DNA of 63,460 nt from the NCBI GenBank assembly GCA_036397095.1, contig DASWJQ010000010.1, forward strand, positions 1-63,460, given 5' to 3'. The stretch's first letter is position 1. Each line of letters begins with the position of its first letter. The translations under genes and the position numbers were made by a program. The notes beneath the pieces were generated by a model. That model was not told where the DNA came from and did no database searches. It saw only the letters and a program-made list of their open reading frames with translations. The stretch is from DASWJQ01 sp036397095. GTDB taxonomy: Bacteria > Chloroflexota > Anaerolineae > Anaerolineales > E44-bin32. Below are positions 8,575 to 17,594 of this stretch, in pieces.

Positions 8575-9354
8575 ATGACGCGCCAGCAACAAGACGGCCT
8601 CACTTTTCTAACCTTCGATAGTTTGCCTCCCGAGAGTGTGGCCCACGCGGTATTCACCCGGCGCGGCGGTGTGAGTCCCCAGCCATGGGCTTCCCTGAAT
8701 GTGGGCGCCACGGTCGGAGATGACCCGGACCACGTGGACGAGAATCGACGACGGTTGCTGGCTGCGCTCAATCGTTCCCCCGACTCGACCTTCGACGTCC
8801 ACCAAATCCATTCGGCCACGATTGTTGAAGCCAACGGACCGCGGCAGGGAGAGCCCTACCCGCAAGCCGATGGGGTCGTCACCAACTCCCCCGGCGTTAC
8901 CTTGATGCTGCGTTTCGCCGACTGCGTGCCGATTCTGCTGTACGACCCGGACCAGGGTGCGGTCGGCCTGGTTCATGCCGGTTGGCTGGGGACCGTGCGC
9001 CAGGCGTCGGCGGCCGCTGTCGCCCGGCTGCACACCGCCTATGGCACCGACCCTGCCCGTCTCAGGGCGGCCATCGGTCCGGCGATTGGCAGCCACCACT
9101 ATCCGGTGGGGCCCGAGGTTGTGGAGTCATTTCGGGAGAGCTTCGGCGGCGCCGCCGAGCGCTACCTGGATTCAGTCGATGGAGCAGTCCGACTCGATTT
9201 GGCGGGGGCCAATGAAGAGCTCCTGAGGGCGGCCGGGGTGGCGCAGATCGAGCGGAGTGAGCTGTGCACGGCCTGCCACCTGGACGACTGGTACTCGCAT
9301 CGGGGCGAGGGGGGCAAGACTGGCCGGTTTGGTGCCGCCATCGGACTCCGCTGA
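8575..9354 (+). CDS. pgeF: Laccase-domain purine nucleosidase/phosphorylase (YfiH/PgeF family)
   Basis: 259 residues, the usual length of YfiH family proteins. The zinc-site residues are visible: His79 in DVHQIHSA, Cys117 in RFADCVP and His134 in GLVHAGWLG. Characterised members act as adenosine deaminase/purine nucleoside phosphorylase enzymes or correct peptidoglycan precursors (PgeF). It is followed 1 nt later by yggS, then yggT and yggU, a conserved bacterial neighbourhood around cell-division and wall genes. The ATG has no Shine-Dalgarno and lies immediately after a -10-like box. Confidence 0.9.
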   Translation: MTRQQQDGLTFLTFDSLPPESVAHAVFTRRGGVSPQPWASLNVGATVGDDPDHVDENRRRLLAALNRSPDSTFDVHQIHSATIVEANGPRQGEPYPQADGVVTNSPGVTLMLRFADCVPILLYDPDQGAVGLVHAGWLGTVRQASAAAVARLHTAYGTDPARLRAAIGPAIGSHHYPVGPEVVESFRESFGGAAERYLDSVDGAVRLDLAGANEELLRAAGVAQIERSELCTACHLDDWYSHRGEGGKTGRFGAAIGLR

Positions 9355-9355
9355 C

Positions 9356-10090
9356 ATGCCGGCGGTGGCGATCAGCGCCGAGCGTATCGCGGAGAACCTG
9401 GACCAAGTTCAGGAGCGGATCGAGCGGTCCGCCCAGCGGTCAGGACGATCCTCTGACTCGATATCTGTGGTGGCGGTGACCAAGGCCTGGCCGGCGGAGC
9501 TGGTGCGCCATGCCCATCAAGCGGGCCTGCGGCGCTTCGGTGAGAATCGGGTAGCTGAGGCGCAGGCGAAGCGCCAGCTGCTGGCCGACCTGACCGATGC
9601 CATCTGGGACATGGTGGGGCACATTCAGAGTCGCAAGGCACAGTCTGCCACCGAAGTCTTTGACAGGATCCACTCGGTCGATCGCTGGAAGATTGCCCGG
9701 CTGCTCAACCAGCATCTTCCACAGGATCGTGCTCCGTTGCCGGTCCTGCTGGAATGCAACATGTCCGGCGAAGGCAGCAAGTACGGCTATGATATGGCCG
9801 AGCCCAACCTGTGGGGGCAGCTGCTCCCCGAACTCGAGCAAATCGCGGCGCTGGACCGGCTGCGAGTGGTTGGTTTAATGACAATGGCGCCCTGGACCGA
9901 GAACGAGGCAGTTATCAGGTCCACCTTCGGCCAGCTTCGGCGCCTGCGCGATTGGTTGAGCGAGCGGATGCCGCAGGTGGAATGGCGCGAGCTGTCGATG
10001 GGCATGACGGATGACTTCGAGATCGCGATCGAGGAAGGCGCCACCATCCTTCGGATAGGCCGGGCGCTGTTTGGCGACCGGCCGAGCTGA
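9356..10090 (+). CDS. yggS: YggS/ProSC-family pyridoxal-phosphate homeostasis protein
   Basis: 244 residues from the ATG at 9356, which follows the pgeF stop by 1 nt. A longer open frame exists upstream but would overlap pgeF by almost 100 bp and lacks family similarity. PLP-binding Lys43 lies in VAVTKAW. Other family landmarks are FGENRVAEAQ, VGHIQSRKA, SGEGSKYG and the C-terminal SMGMTDDFEIAIEEGATILRIG region. It binds PLP and buffers free PLP and amino/keto acid pools and has no known enzyme activity. Likely co-transcribed with pgeF. Confidence 0.93.
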   Translation: MPAVAISAERIAENLDQVQERIERSAQRSGRSSDSISVVAVTKAWPAELVRHAHQAGLRRFGENRVAEAQAKRQLLADLTDAIWDMVGHIQSRKAQSATEVFDRIHSVDRWKIARLLNQHLPQDRAPLPVLLECNMSGEGSKYGYDMAEPNLWGQLLPELEQIAALDRLRVVGLMTMAPWTENEAVIRSTFGQLRRLRDWLSERMPQVEWRELSMGMTDDFEIAIEEGATILRIGRALFGDRPS

Positions 10091-10136
10091 AGAGACTGAA
10101 GGCGGCCGGTATGCTGACTCGGAGGGTTAGCCAGCG

Positions 10137-10400
10137 GTGATTCTCATCTTAATTAGTCTGATCCAGTTGACGGCGACAATACTCACCATCCTGATCCTGG
10201 TCGATGTAATCTTGAGCTTCTTCATGGCTCCCTATCACCCCGTGCGTCAAACGCTGGAGGTGGTGGTCGAGCCGCTGCTGGCACCCATCCGGCGCATCAT
10301 GCCCCAGACGGGCGGGCTCGACTTCAGCCCGCTGATCCTGCTGGTCTTGGTCCAGTTGATCGAGTCGATCCTGATCCAACTGCTGCTGGCGTTGAGCTGA
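10137..10400 (+). CDS. yggT: YggT-family membrane protein
   Basis: 87 residues with two hydrophobic segments (about 1-26 and 62-86) and the family core FMAPYHPVRQ followed by EPLLAPIRRIMP. The role of YggT is unsettled; it clusters with division genes and is implicated in osmotic tolerance and chloroplast division homologues. GTG start with a GGAGGG ribosome site at 10121-10126. Followed 2 nt later by yggU. Confidence 0.88.
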   Translation: MILILISLIQLTATILTILILVDVILSFFMAPYHPVRQTLEVVVEPLLAPIRRIMPQTGGLDFSPLILLVLVQLIESILIQLLLALS

Positions 10401-10402
10401 CC

Positions 10403-10726
10403 ATGCGCAAATTCCGTTTGCATGACGGCAAGCAAGGGGCGGCCCTGACCATTCGAGTCACACCAAGGGCTCGGCGCACTGAAATCGGCGGGGTTCTGGC
10501 AGACGGCACGGTCCGTATCCGGGTGCAGCAACCGCCGGTCGAGGGCAAGGCCAACGAAGCCCTGATTGCCTTCTTGGCAGACCTGTTGGGGGTCCGCAAG
10601 AACCGTATTGAGATCCTGGCCGGCGAGCATGGCCTGGACAAGATCGTGGCAATCCTGGACTTGAATGCAGATGAGGTTGAGAAACGGATCGAGGCGGCGC
10701 TGCCGGAGGAGGGGCAAGTCGGCTAA
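10403..10726 (+). CDS. yggU: DUF167/YggU-family protein
   Basis: 107 residues with the DUF167 signature: TIRVTPRARR near the start, RIRVQQPPVEGKANEALIAF in the middle and a helix with KNRIEILAGEHGLDK. Function is unknown; it is regularly found with yggS and yggT. Its TAA overlaps by 4 nt with the stop of the convergent NACHT-HEAT gene on the other strand, leaving no room for a terminator between them. Confidence 0.9.
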   Translation: MRKFRLHDGKQGAALTIRVTPRARRTEIGGVLADGTVRIRVQQPPVEGKANEALIAFLADLLGVRKNRIEILAGEHGLDKIVAILDLNADEVEKRIEAALPEEGQVG

Positions 10727-13137
10727 TCCCCGGCGCTGGTCTCCGGACTGGTGCTGACGGCAGCTCCCTGACGCCATAGGGCCTCAAATGCCGTGTCGCG
10801 CAGGTAGGGTTCTCCCCCGTTGAGTGCGTTCTTCAATTCGAGACCGAACGAAGCCTCGTCAATCCAACCCAGCGTTTCCAGCGCGGCTACCTGCTCATCC
10901 TGGTTACCCTGGTTGATCGCCCGCCGCAGCATCTCAAGGGCTGGCCGACCGGGGGCCACGGCCAATCCCGCCTTGGAGGCGTAGGCCACCAGCCAGGGAA
11001 GATCAGCTACTTCGCGAACAGGTGGCTGAATCGGGTACGGTGGATTCTGACGTTTTTCGAGGGCCTCGGCCGCCGCGCCGCGCACAACCCATTGTTTGTC
11101 ATCGACCTGCAGTTTCTCTAGCTGTTCGCGAGCCCATGAATCCGGGATGCGGGCCAGCCCGAAGACGGCCGCTCGCCGGGTGAGCAAGTCCTCGATCGTA
11201 GCCGCCTCTTTGAGCATTTCGTAGCCTTCGTCGGGATGATTGGCCAGCGCTTCGGCGGCCGCCACCCGGACCGCTTCTTCGCCGTGCAGCAGGGCCTCCC
11301 CCAAACCCTCGAGGGCCGGTTCGCTGCCCAACGCGGCAAGCGCCAGACAGGCTGCCTGACGCACCCGAATATCCCGGTCATTTGTCACGGCCGCCTTGAG
11401 CTCATTGGTCGACTCGAGATCACGCAAGCCGCCCAGGCCGAGCGCTCCCAGGATGCGGCTGCTGGGATGCTCAGAGGCCAGCAGCCGGCGGAAGAAGACG
11501 GCTGCCGTCGGCTCGTGCGACTCGGCCATGGCGTGGGTCGCTCGCAGACGCAGACCATAAGCCCGTTTCGAATCCTGGATCAGCTTACCCAGTGCCCGTA
11601 AGGCGGCGGGACGCCAACTGGCGCTCTCCGGGGCCAGCCGCAGCCAATCACCGACGCGCAAACTGGATCGCTCGAGCGGGTCCGGACCGCTGGCCAGCGC
11701 GTGCTCGACTTCGTCGGCGGCCTCGCCCAGGGCAATATGGAAGGCGTGGGCTGCGCGAGCCATCCCCCAATAAGAGCCATCGACCGATTGTGGCACCCCG
11801 AGCGATTGCATGCCTTGACCGGCCAGGTAGCAGCCGATGGCTGGGATGGCGAATGACAAGCGATTACCCGCCCGGCGAACGAGCAGCCCGGCCTCGATCA
11901 AGTCGGATACCGGTGTGCCCCGCCGTAGGGCGGATTCTTCAAACGCCGCCTGTCGCTGTTCGATCCAGGCGACCCCGGCGGCAGCTGCAGCTTGCTGCTC
12001 TTCGGCATCGACGAATCGTCGTAAGTGCGCCTCATAGCTTTCGAGGATAGACGCGCCCATCAAATCACCGGCGTGAGCCGCCCAGCCACGCAGCGTCAGT
12101 TCCATCGGAGTCAGGCCGCGGGTGACACCGCTGAGCCAGCCGCTCACGAGCGCCGGGTCCAGGTCATCCAATTGACTGCGTTTGAGCAGCGGGGCGGCGT
12201 GCTCTCGCCAGGCCGAACCCCAGCGTCGCAGAAAGACGCGCTGCTGGTCGTCGGTCCAGGGTGCCAGGTTGACCGGCGCCAGTCCAGTCGCCAACAGGCC
12301 ATCGTAGCCACGCACAGGTCCAGCCGCCACAACCTGAATGCCCAGCTCGGCCTCAACCAGCCGTGTGAGCCAGCTCGCGTAGGGCGCCAGCTGCTCCACC
12401 GGGACCTCGTCAAGACCATCGAGAAGCAGCAGGACACTGCCGGTTTCAACATGCTGGCGAATATAGGCGGGCAGGCGCGAGCGCAGTCCACTCGATGCTC
12501 GTTCTTGGGTGGCCCGGATCAGCGGATCTAGCGCGTCGCCGGCAGCATTGCGATCGAACTGGAAGTCGCCAGCGTGCACAAACAGGGGCAGCCGTCGTTG
12601 ATTGTCGGCTGTCCTCAGCCGACCGTTGGCACCTTCGAGCGCCAGGTATGCCAGTGCGGTGGACTTGCCGCTGCCAACCGGGCCAGTCAGCAGCATAGAC
12701 TGGCCCTGGCCGACGGCGTCTACCAACGGGAGCGAGGTCGCGCCGTACACGGCCGACAGGTAGCTTGCGTCCGGCAAGTTCGGCAAGACCGACAGCGTCT
12801 CGGCACCGCGCTGATCTTGGGCCATGGGGTCCGTCATCGGGGCCGGCGCCAGCAAGCGCGGTGACACCAGGATATCGCTTAGGGCTAGGACATTGCCGGC
12901 GGCGTGCATTGTTTCGACCTGCTCGATGAGTTCGACGTCAAAACGGTCCTTGGCGCCGGCGGTAAAGCTGGTGGCAGCCTGACGTACGCGACCGGTGAAC
13001 TGTTTCCCCAGCCAGCTCGATACCGGCCGCAGGCGTGAGGCCGTCCACACCAAGAGCAGCCCGGCGGCCAGCCCGATGAAAAACTCGGGCAGGTCAAAGC
13101 GAGCGCCAAACAGGCCGAACGGACCAAACGGTGTCAT
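10723..13137 (-). CDS. Membrane-tethered NACHT-type NTPase with HEAT repeats
   Basis: 804 residues from the ATG at 13137; an upstream in-frame extension would run through the preceding gene, so it is rejected. An N-terminal TM segment (about 18-34) is followed by a helical linker, then a STAND/NACHT NTPase with Walker A GPVGSGKST (152-160) and Walker B VLLLLDGLDEVP (235-246). A helical middle region ends in a C-terminal array of HEAT/EZ repeats (about 580-740) with recurring AxxALGxLGD-like units. STAND proteins act as ligand-gated switches in regulation or defence; no effector domain is recognisable. Its GTC/ATG start lies 8 nt after the zinc-ribbon stop, so they form an operon. Confidence 0.8.
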   Translation of the reverse strand: MTPFGPFGLFGARFDLPEFFIGLAAGLLLVWTASRLRPVSSWLGKQFTGRVRQAATSFTAGAKDRFDVELIEQVETMHAAGNVLALSDILVSPRLLAPAPMTDPMAQDQRGAETLSVLPNLPDASYLSAVYGATSLPLVDAVGQGQSMLLTGPVGSGKSTALAYLALEGANGRLRTADNQRRLPLFVHAGDFQFDRNAAGDALDPLIRATQERASSGLRSRLPAYIRQHVETGSVLLLLDGLDEVPVEQLAPYASWLTRLVEAELGIQVVAAGPVRGYDGLLATGLAPVNLAPWTDDQQRVFLRRWGSAWREHAAPLLKRSQLDDLDPALVSGWLSGVTRGLTPMELTLRGWAAHAGDLMGASILESYEAHLRRFVDAEEQQAAAAAGVAWIEQRQAAFEESALRRGTPVSDLIEAGLLVRRAGNRLSFAIPAIGCYLAGQGMQSLGVPQSVDGSYWGMARAAHAFHIALGEAADEVEHALASGPDPLERSSLRVGDWLRLAPESASWRPAALRALGKLIQDSKRAYGLRLRATHAMAESHEPTAAVFFRRLLASEHPSSRILGALGLGGLRDLESTNELKAAVTNDRDIRVRQAACLALAALGSEPALEGLGEALLHGEEAVRVAAAEALANHPDEGYEMLKEAATIEDLLTRRAAVFGLARIPDSWAREQLEKLQVDDKQWVVRGAAAEALEKRQNPPYPIQPPVREVADLPWLVAYASKAGLAVAPGRPALEMLRRAINQGNQDEQVAALETLGWIDEASFGLELKNALNGGEPYLRDTAFEALWRQGAAVSTSPETSAGD

Positions 13138-13144
13138 GGGGCTC

Positions 13145-13846
13145 TCATCCGGCGTAAAGGATCCGGCCGCACTGCGCGCAGCGTGTAAGCTCGTCACCCT
13201 GGCGGACCACCTGCAATTTGGAGGCGGGCAGGGCCATACCACAGACGCCGCAGCCAACGCTGTCGAGCACGGCGACAGCGTTGCGACCAACCTTCGACCG
13301 CACCTTCTCGTAGGTCTTCAAATCGCTGACTTCCACATTGCTCAAGGCCGCTTGCCGCTCAGCCTCTATCCTTTCCACACTGTGAAGCAATTGGTCGCGC
13401 TCGTCTCGCAGATCAACATTCTGCTCCGCCACCTCATCCGTTGTGCGTTCGAGCTCCGCTTTCGCTTGCTCGTAGACCTGTTCGGCCTCGTCCGTAGCGA
13501 CCATTGCCTCCAACAAACGGTCCTCGAGCGCCTCCATGAAGCGCCGCAGCGACTCGGCCTCCTGCTGGAGTTCTGCCAGCTCCTTGGGATTGGTCACCGA
13601 GCCGTCATAGAGACTCTGGTCGGTCTTCTCAATCTTATCCTGCTGGGCAGCCACGCCTTGCTCGGCTTCGCCCGCGGCTGAGCGGGCGCTGACATAGCCT
13701 TCCTGGGCATGCTCGAACTCCTGTCTGGCCGCTTCGACCTGTTGGTCCTCGGCCAGCAGTCGGTCGATCTCCTCCAGCCGCAACCTGGCGGCTTGCAGAG
13801 AGTCATCGACCTGATCCAGGCGATACAGGCTGGTTAGGCGGGCCAT
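13145..13846 (-). CDS. Coiled-coil protein with C-terminal C4 zinc ribbon
   Basis: 233 residues from ATG 13846. Residues 1-180 are a long charged coiled coil rich in Glu/Ala/Gln. The C-terminus holds two CxxC pairs (GCGVCGM and RCAQCGR), the zf-RING_7/COG1579 architecture, probably a nucleic-acid-associated adaptor. In many bacteria this family sits near RNase H or other nucleic-acid genes; here it leads the operon with the NACHT-HEAT gene. A perfect TATAAT lies 6 nt before the ATG and there is no Shine-Dalgarno, suggesting a leaderless mRNA. Confidence 0.85.
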   Translation of the reverse strand: MARLTSLYRLDQVDDSLQAARLRLEEIDRLLAEDQQVEAARQEFEHAQEGYVSARSAAGEAEQGVAAQQDKIEKTDQSLYDGSVTNPKELAELQQEAESLRRFMEALEDRLLEAMVATDEAEQVYEQAKAELERTTDEVAEQNVDLRDERDQLLHSVERIEAERQAALSNVEVSDLKTYEKVRSKVGRNAVAVLDSVGCGVCGMALPASKLQVVRQGDELTRCAQCGRILYAG

Positions 13847-13852
13847 GCCGGC

Positions 13853-13882
13853 ATTATAGAACCTATGGCTAGCCCCGGGCAA
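13853..13882 (-). promoter_or_regulatory. Promoter for zinc-ribbon/NACHT operon (leaderless)
   Basis: Reading the minus strand, TTGCCC (13882-13877) and TATAAT (13858-13853) are separated by 18 bp. Only 6 nt remain between the -10 box and the ATG at 13846, so the transcript should begin at the start codon. Confidence 0.6.
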
Positions 13883-13891
13883 CCAGCCCAT

Positions 13892-13921
13892 ATGGCATAG
13901 GCGCTGGCCTCAGGCTACAAT
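13892..13921 (+). promoter_or_regulatory. Promoter for the A-B-A'-B'-C membrane protein array
   Basis: ATGGCA (13892-13897) and TACAAT (13916-13921) are 18 bp apart. The -10 box ends 5 nt before the GTG (8 nt before the ATG) of the first gene, again suggesting a leaderless mRNA. It overlaps back-to-back with the divergent promoter at 13853-13882. Confidence 0.5.
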
Positions 13922-13926
13922 CCGCC

Positions 13927-15480
13927 GTGATGGACCGACGCAGGTTGCCAACAGCGATCGCCCTCTCCGCAGCCCTGGCACTGCTTACGCTGCTGCCGCT
14001 GGCGCTGGCAAGCGGTGCTGCGCCGGACGCCAGCGAGTTTGCCGGTTTCTTGCTAAACCCGGTCGACGGCTTCAGTTATCTGGCCAAGATGCGGCAAGGT
14101 ATGGCCGGCAGGTGGGCGTTTGAACTGCCGTATGCCGCCGAGCCAGGCCCCCCCGCGTACATCTTCACCTTCTACCTGGCTCTTGGTCACATTGCCCGCC
14201 TGCTGTCGCTACCCCTGCTGGCTGTCTACCACGGGGTTCGGACCGTGGCGGTTTTCTTGATGGGCCTGGCGGCCTATGCCTTCTTTTCACGCGCCATCCC
14301 GGCCGAGCGTCCACGTTGGCTGGCCTACTGTCTGTTCCTGCTTGGATCGGGTGTGGGTTGGCTTGCAGGACCTCTGACGATTCGAAGCAGCGACCTATAC
14401 ATCCCAGAGTCGCTCGCCTGGACCTCGGCGATCGCCAACCCTCACTTCCCGCTTGCCTTTGCCTTGGTGGCAGCCATTGCCTCCCTGGCCATCGGCGCCA
14501 GAACGGGCCTCCGGGAGGGCCTGCTGGCGGCCTTGCTGGGCGCCGTCCTGGGGCTCGTTCAGCCTCTGGCCGTCATCAGTTTGATGGCGGGTTTGGGCGG
14601 CTGGCTGCTGTGGGGACTTATACTTCGACGGCGCCAGTCCGCCCGAGATATCTTGCCTGGGGCCGGCTGGGTCTTTGCCGGCCTATCACTGGGCGCTGGA
14701 CCCTGGCTGCTGTACGACGCGGCCTTGGTGTCGTCCCATCCTGTGCTGGTCGCCTGGAACCAACAGAACCAGACTCCTTCTCCACCACCTTGGGCGTTTG
14801 TCACGGGCTTCGGCCTGATCCTCATCTATGCGTTGGTGGCCGTCGCTCGGCGATCCAGCTTGCCGGAGTCATCCTGGCGACTGTGTATCGCTTGGGTTGT
14901 CACAACAGCCTTGTTGCTCTATGCGCCCTTCAACCTGCAGAGGCGGTTGGTGTTGGGCATGGCCTTGCCGCTGGCCGCGCTGGCTGGGGCCGGCCTCGAT
15001 CGGATCGTCAGCTCCGGCGGCTCCCGCCGCTGGCTGGCGGCCGTGCTGGTGGCGGCGACCGTGCCCAGCCATCTACTCGTCACTGCCGCCGGAGTCTTTC
15101 AGGCTTCAACCAGTGACCCATCCGTGCTGCTATTGCCCGGGGAACGGGCAGCGTATGAATGGCTGGCCGCCAATGCTCCGGAGGGTTCAACGGTACTGGC
15201 CGCGCCCCGTTCCGGCAATCGGTTGCCCGCCTTTGCCTCAGTGCACGTGCTCTACGGACATCCGTTTGAAACTCCCCAAGCCGAACGCCAGCTTTCCCTT
15301 GTGACCGATTACTTTGCAGCCGACAGCGATGACCCGTTGGCAGCGGCCGCCGGGCTCGGTGCCGATTTCCTGCTGTTGGATCCCGAGGCGCAGCAATTGG
15401 GGCTGGCGCGCGCCGAGCTCCGCGATGAACCGGTCTTTGCTGCCGGTGCGTTCAGCCTGTTCGCGGCGAGATCGCCGTGA
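13927..15480 (+). CDS. Polytopic membrane protein, type A (GT-C-like)
   Basis: 517 residues with about 11-12 hydrophobic segments and little soluble sequence. The first outer loop carries NPVDGFSYLAKM (about residues 42-53), an acidic Asp-Gly motif typical of GT-C glycosyltransferase-like proteins, which bear their catalytic Asp in this loop. The gene two positions downstream (17591) encodes a paralogue of identical length with the same motif. Start is GTG 13927 or ATG 13930. Its stop overlaps the next gene (GTGA). A role in polymer or lipid glycosylation is inferred from fold-level resemblance only. Confidence 0.7.
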   Translation: MMDRRRLPTAIALSAALALLTLLPLALASGAAPDASEFAGFLLNPVDGFSYLAKMRQGMAGRWAFELPYAAEPGPPAYIFTFYLALGHIARLLSLPLLAVYHGVRTVAVFLMGLAAYAFFSRAIPAERPRWLAYCLFLLGSGVGWLAGPLTIRSSDLYIPESLAWTSAIANPHFPLAFALVAAIASLAIGARTGLREGLLAALLGAVLGLVQPLAVISLMAGLGGWLLWGLILRRRQSARDILPGAGWVFAGLSLGAGPWLLYDAALVSSHPVLVAWNQQNQTPSPPPWAFVTGFGLILIYALVAVARRSSLPESSWRLCIAWVVTTALLLYAPFNLQRRLVLGMALPLAALAGAGLDRIVSSGGSRRWLAAVLVAATVPSHLLVTAAGVFQASTSDPSVLLLPGERAAYEWLAANAPEGSTVLAAPRSGNRLPAFASVHVLYGHPFETPQAERQLSLVTDYFAADSDDPLAAAAGLGADFLLLDPEAQQLGLARAELRDEPVFAAGAFSLFAARSP

Positions 15481-17594
15481 GGGCCAGCAAGTGGCTAATC
15501 CCCGCGGCAATCGGTGGGTTGGCCGCCATCCCCATCGCCGGGCCGCTCCTGTCCGGAGGCTACTTGGTGTGGCGGCCAGCGCTGTATTCGGACCTGGTGA
15601 CAGCCCATCTGCCACTTTCCACCTTTATTCATGATTCGCTGGTGCGTTGGGGGAGCTTGCCACTTTGGAACCCGCTTTACCTGGCCGGCCAGCCGTTGGT
15701 TGGCGATCCGCTGGCCGGCCTCACATACCCGCCGTTGTGGCTCACTTATCTCTGGCCCTCCACAGCCGCCTTCACATTGCTTGCCTGGCTCCACTTGACG
15801 TGGGCCGGCTGGGGCGCCTACCTACTGGTTCGTAGGCTCGGCGGAGGGGAAGCCGCCGGCTTTGCTGGCGCTGCGGCGCTGGCAATGGCGCCCAGGCTCT
15901 GGGGGCAGTGGGGATTGGGTCATGTGACCCTGGTCTTTGCGGTCTGCTGGACGCCGTGGCTGGTCCTGGTTGCCAGGGCCGCTAGCCATGATCACGCGCC
16001 CCCAAGGCGTCGGCTGCTCCTGGCGGGCCTGGCCGGGGCCCTGCTTGGCCTGATCTTTGGGCTCGATCCGCGTTGGGTCCCGGCAGCCGGGCTGGCCGCT
16101 GGGATCGGCTTCCTGTGGCCACAGGTAGGTTCAACACCCGTGTGGCGGGATGGGGCGCGGTTCGGGCGTCAGGTTTTGGCCCTGGTCCTGGCATCTACGG
16201 GCAGCGCGGCGGCGCTGGCCTGGCCGCTGCTGACGTGGCTAGCAGGCAGCACGCGGCCAGGCGTTGCTGCCGCCGCGGTCGAAGGCATGCCGCTGCCTGC
16301 CAGCCTGCTGCTAGCCTTGCCATCGCCGGGCCAATGGCCGGAGTGGAACGCCACCACGGGTCTGGTGGTGCTAACCCTGGCCGCCGTCGGGGTTGCCAGC
16401 GGGTGGCGGCGGGCCGCACCTTGGCTGTCTCTCGGGCTAATTGCGCTGGTCCTGAGTTGGGGACCGGCGACACCGGTGTATGACCTGCTCGGAGGCCTGC
16501 CGGGTTGGTCATTGCTGAGGATGCCTGGTCGCTGGTTTCTGCTTACCGCCTTCGCCCTGGCAGTGCTGGCTGGATTGGGCGTACACCATATCCAACAGGC
16601 TTGGCGGTTGGGCAATGACCGACTGGTGAAGCGCGTGATGTTTGCCACATTAGGCCTGGCAAGTGGTCTGCTAGCGGCGGTTGGCTGGGTGAGCGGTTGG
16701 CAACAATTTGCTGTCAACCCATGGCCCCTGTTGTCGCTGGCGATCGGGTGGACTGCGTTCGGCTGGGCGCTGGCCCGACCCCTGGCTGCAGCGCAGTCGT
16801 TGGTTCTGACGGCGATCCTGGCCATCGAACTGACGTGTCTCGTCCTGGGCACTGTGGGGGTGAGGGCGCAGCCGGCGCCGTTGCCCTTGCCGGTACGCCA
16901 GGCAATGCCGGACGATTGGGGGGACGGCCGTGTTTTCTCGCCAACCTACGACATCACACAGCTGCAAGCGGCGCAGGATTCGATCGAGCTGGTCGGCGGC
17001 ATTAGCCCGCTGCAGTTGCGAAGCTCGTGGGAATATCTGGCGAGGACGCTGGGGTTCCCCGCCGAAGGATACGGCGTAACCCTGCCGCCCTTGCCGCAAG
17101 GGGATCCTTTGCAGCCCACCCAGCTCAGCTACGATCTGCCTGGGCTGGGGTTGCTCAATGTGACTCATTTTGTCTCCCGACGGCAGGCGCTGCTGCCGGA
17201 TACCGGGCCACAAGCGCGCATCGAGGCTGTCTGGGTTGAGACCAACCCGGCCGCCCGCCCGCGTGCCTGGATGCAGGACGGGGACGGCCTCAGTGTTGAT
17301 GGGGACTGGCGGCCGGTCGAGGGTGTCGAGTGGCGGCCCAACCGCATCAGCGTCGCGGCCACTGGCCCTGGCATGCTCGTGGTGAGCGAGATTGATGACC
17401 AGCGCTGGCAGGTCGAGGTGGATGGCGAACCGGCCGTAAAGACGACGATTGGTGGCCTATTGCGCGGTGTGGAGCTGGGCCCCGGACCGCACCAGGTGTC
17501 CATGGTGTACCGGCCGTGGCAGGCACTGGCTGGCGCCGTCGTGTCGGCGGTCAGCTGGCTCGGGCTGGCACTGGGTTGGCGGCGCAGCCGGTGA
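15477..17594 (+). CDS. YfhO-like membrane protein, type B
   Basis: 705 residues. The N-terminal two thirds are polytopic with the YfhO-like loop motif LPLWNPLYLAGQPLVGDPL followed by YPP; the C-terminal ~200 residues form an extracytoplasmic beta-rich region ending in GPHQVSMVYRPW and a final TM helix. YfhO proteins of Firmicutes are GT-C enzymes that decorate cell-wall polymers with sugars. GTG start in a 4-nt overlap with the type A gene, and its own stop overlaps the next GTG. The type B' gene at 19141 is its paralogue. Confidence 0.75.
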   Translation: MRASKWLIPAAIGGLAAIPIAGPLLSGGYLVWRPALYSDLVTAHLPLSTFIHDSLVRWGSLPLWNPLYLAGQPLVGDPLAGLTYPPLWLTYLWPSTAAFTLLAWLHLTWAGWGAYLLVRRLGGGEAAGFAGAAALAMAPRLWGQWGLGHVTLVFAVCWTPWLVLVARAASHDHAPPRRRLLLAGLAGALLGLIFGLDPRWVPAAGLAAGIGFLWPQVGSTPVWRDGARFGRQVLALVLASTGSAAALAWPLLTWLAGSTRPGVAAAAVEGMPLPASLLLALPSPGQWPEWNATTGLVVLTLAAVGVASGWRRAAPWLSLGLIALVLSWGPATPVYDLLGGLPGWSLLRMPGRWFLLTAFALAVLAGLGVHHIQQAWRLGNDRLVKRVMFATLGLASGLLAAVGWVSGWQQFAVNPWPLLSLAIGWTAFGWALARPLAAAQSLVLTAILAIELTCLVLGTVGVRAQPAPLPLPVRQAMPDDWGDGRVFSPTYDITQLQAAQDSIELVGGISPLQLRSSWEYLARTLGFPAEGYGVTLPPLPQGDPLQPTQLSYDLPGLGLLNVTHFVSRRQALLPDTGPQARIEAVWVETNPAARPRAWMQDGDGLSVDGDWRPVEGVEWRPNRISVAATGPGMLVVSEIDDQRWQVEVDGEPAVKTTIGGLLRGVELGPGPHQVSMVYRPWQALAGAVVSAVSWLGLALGWRRSR

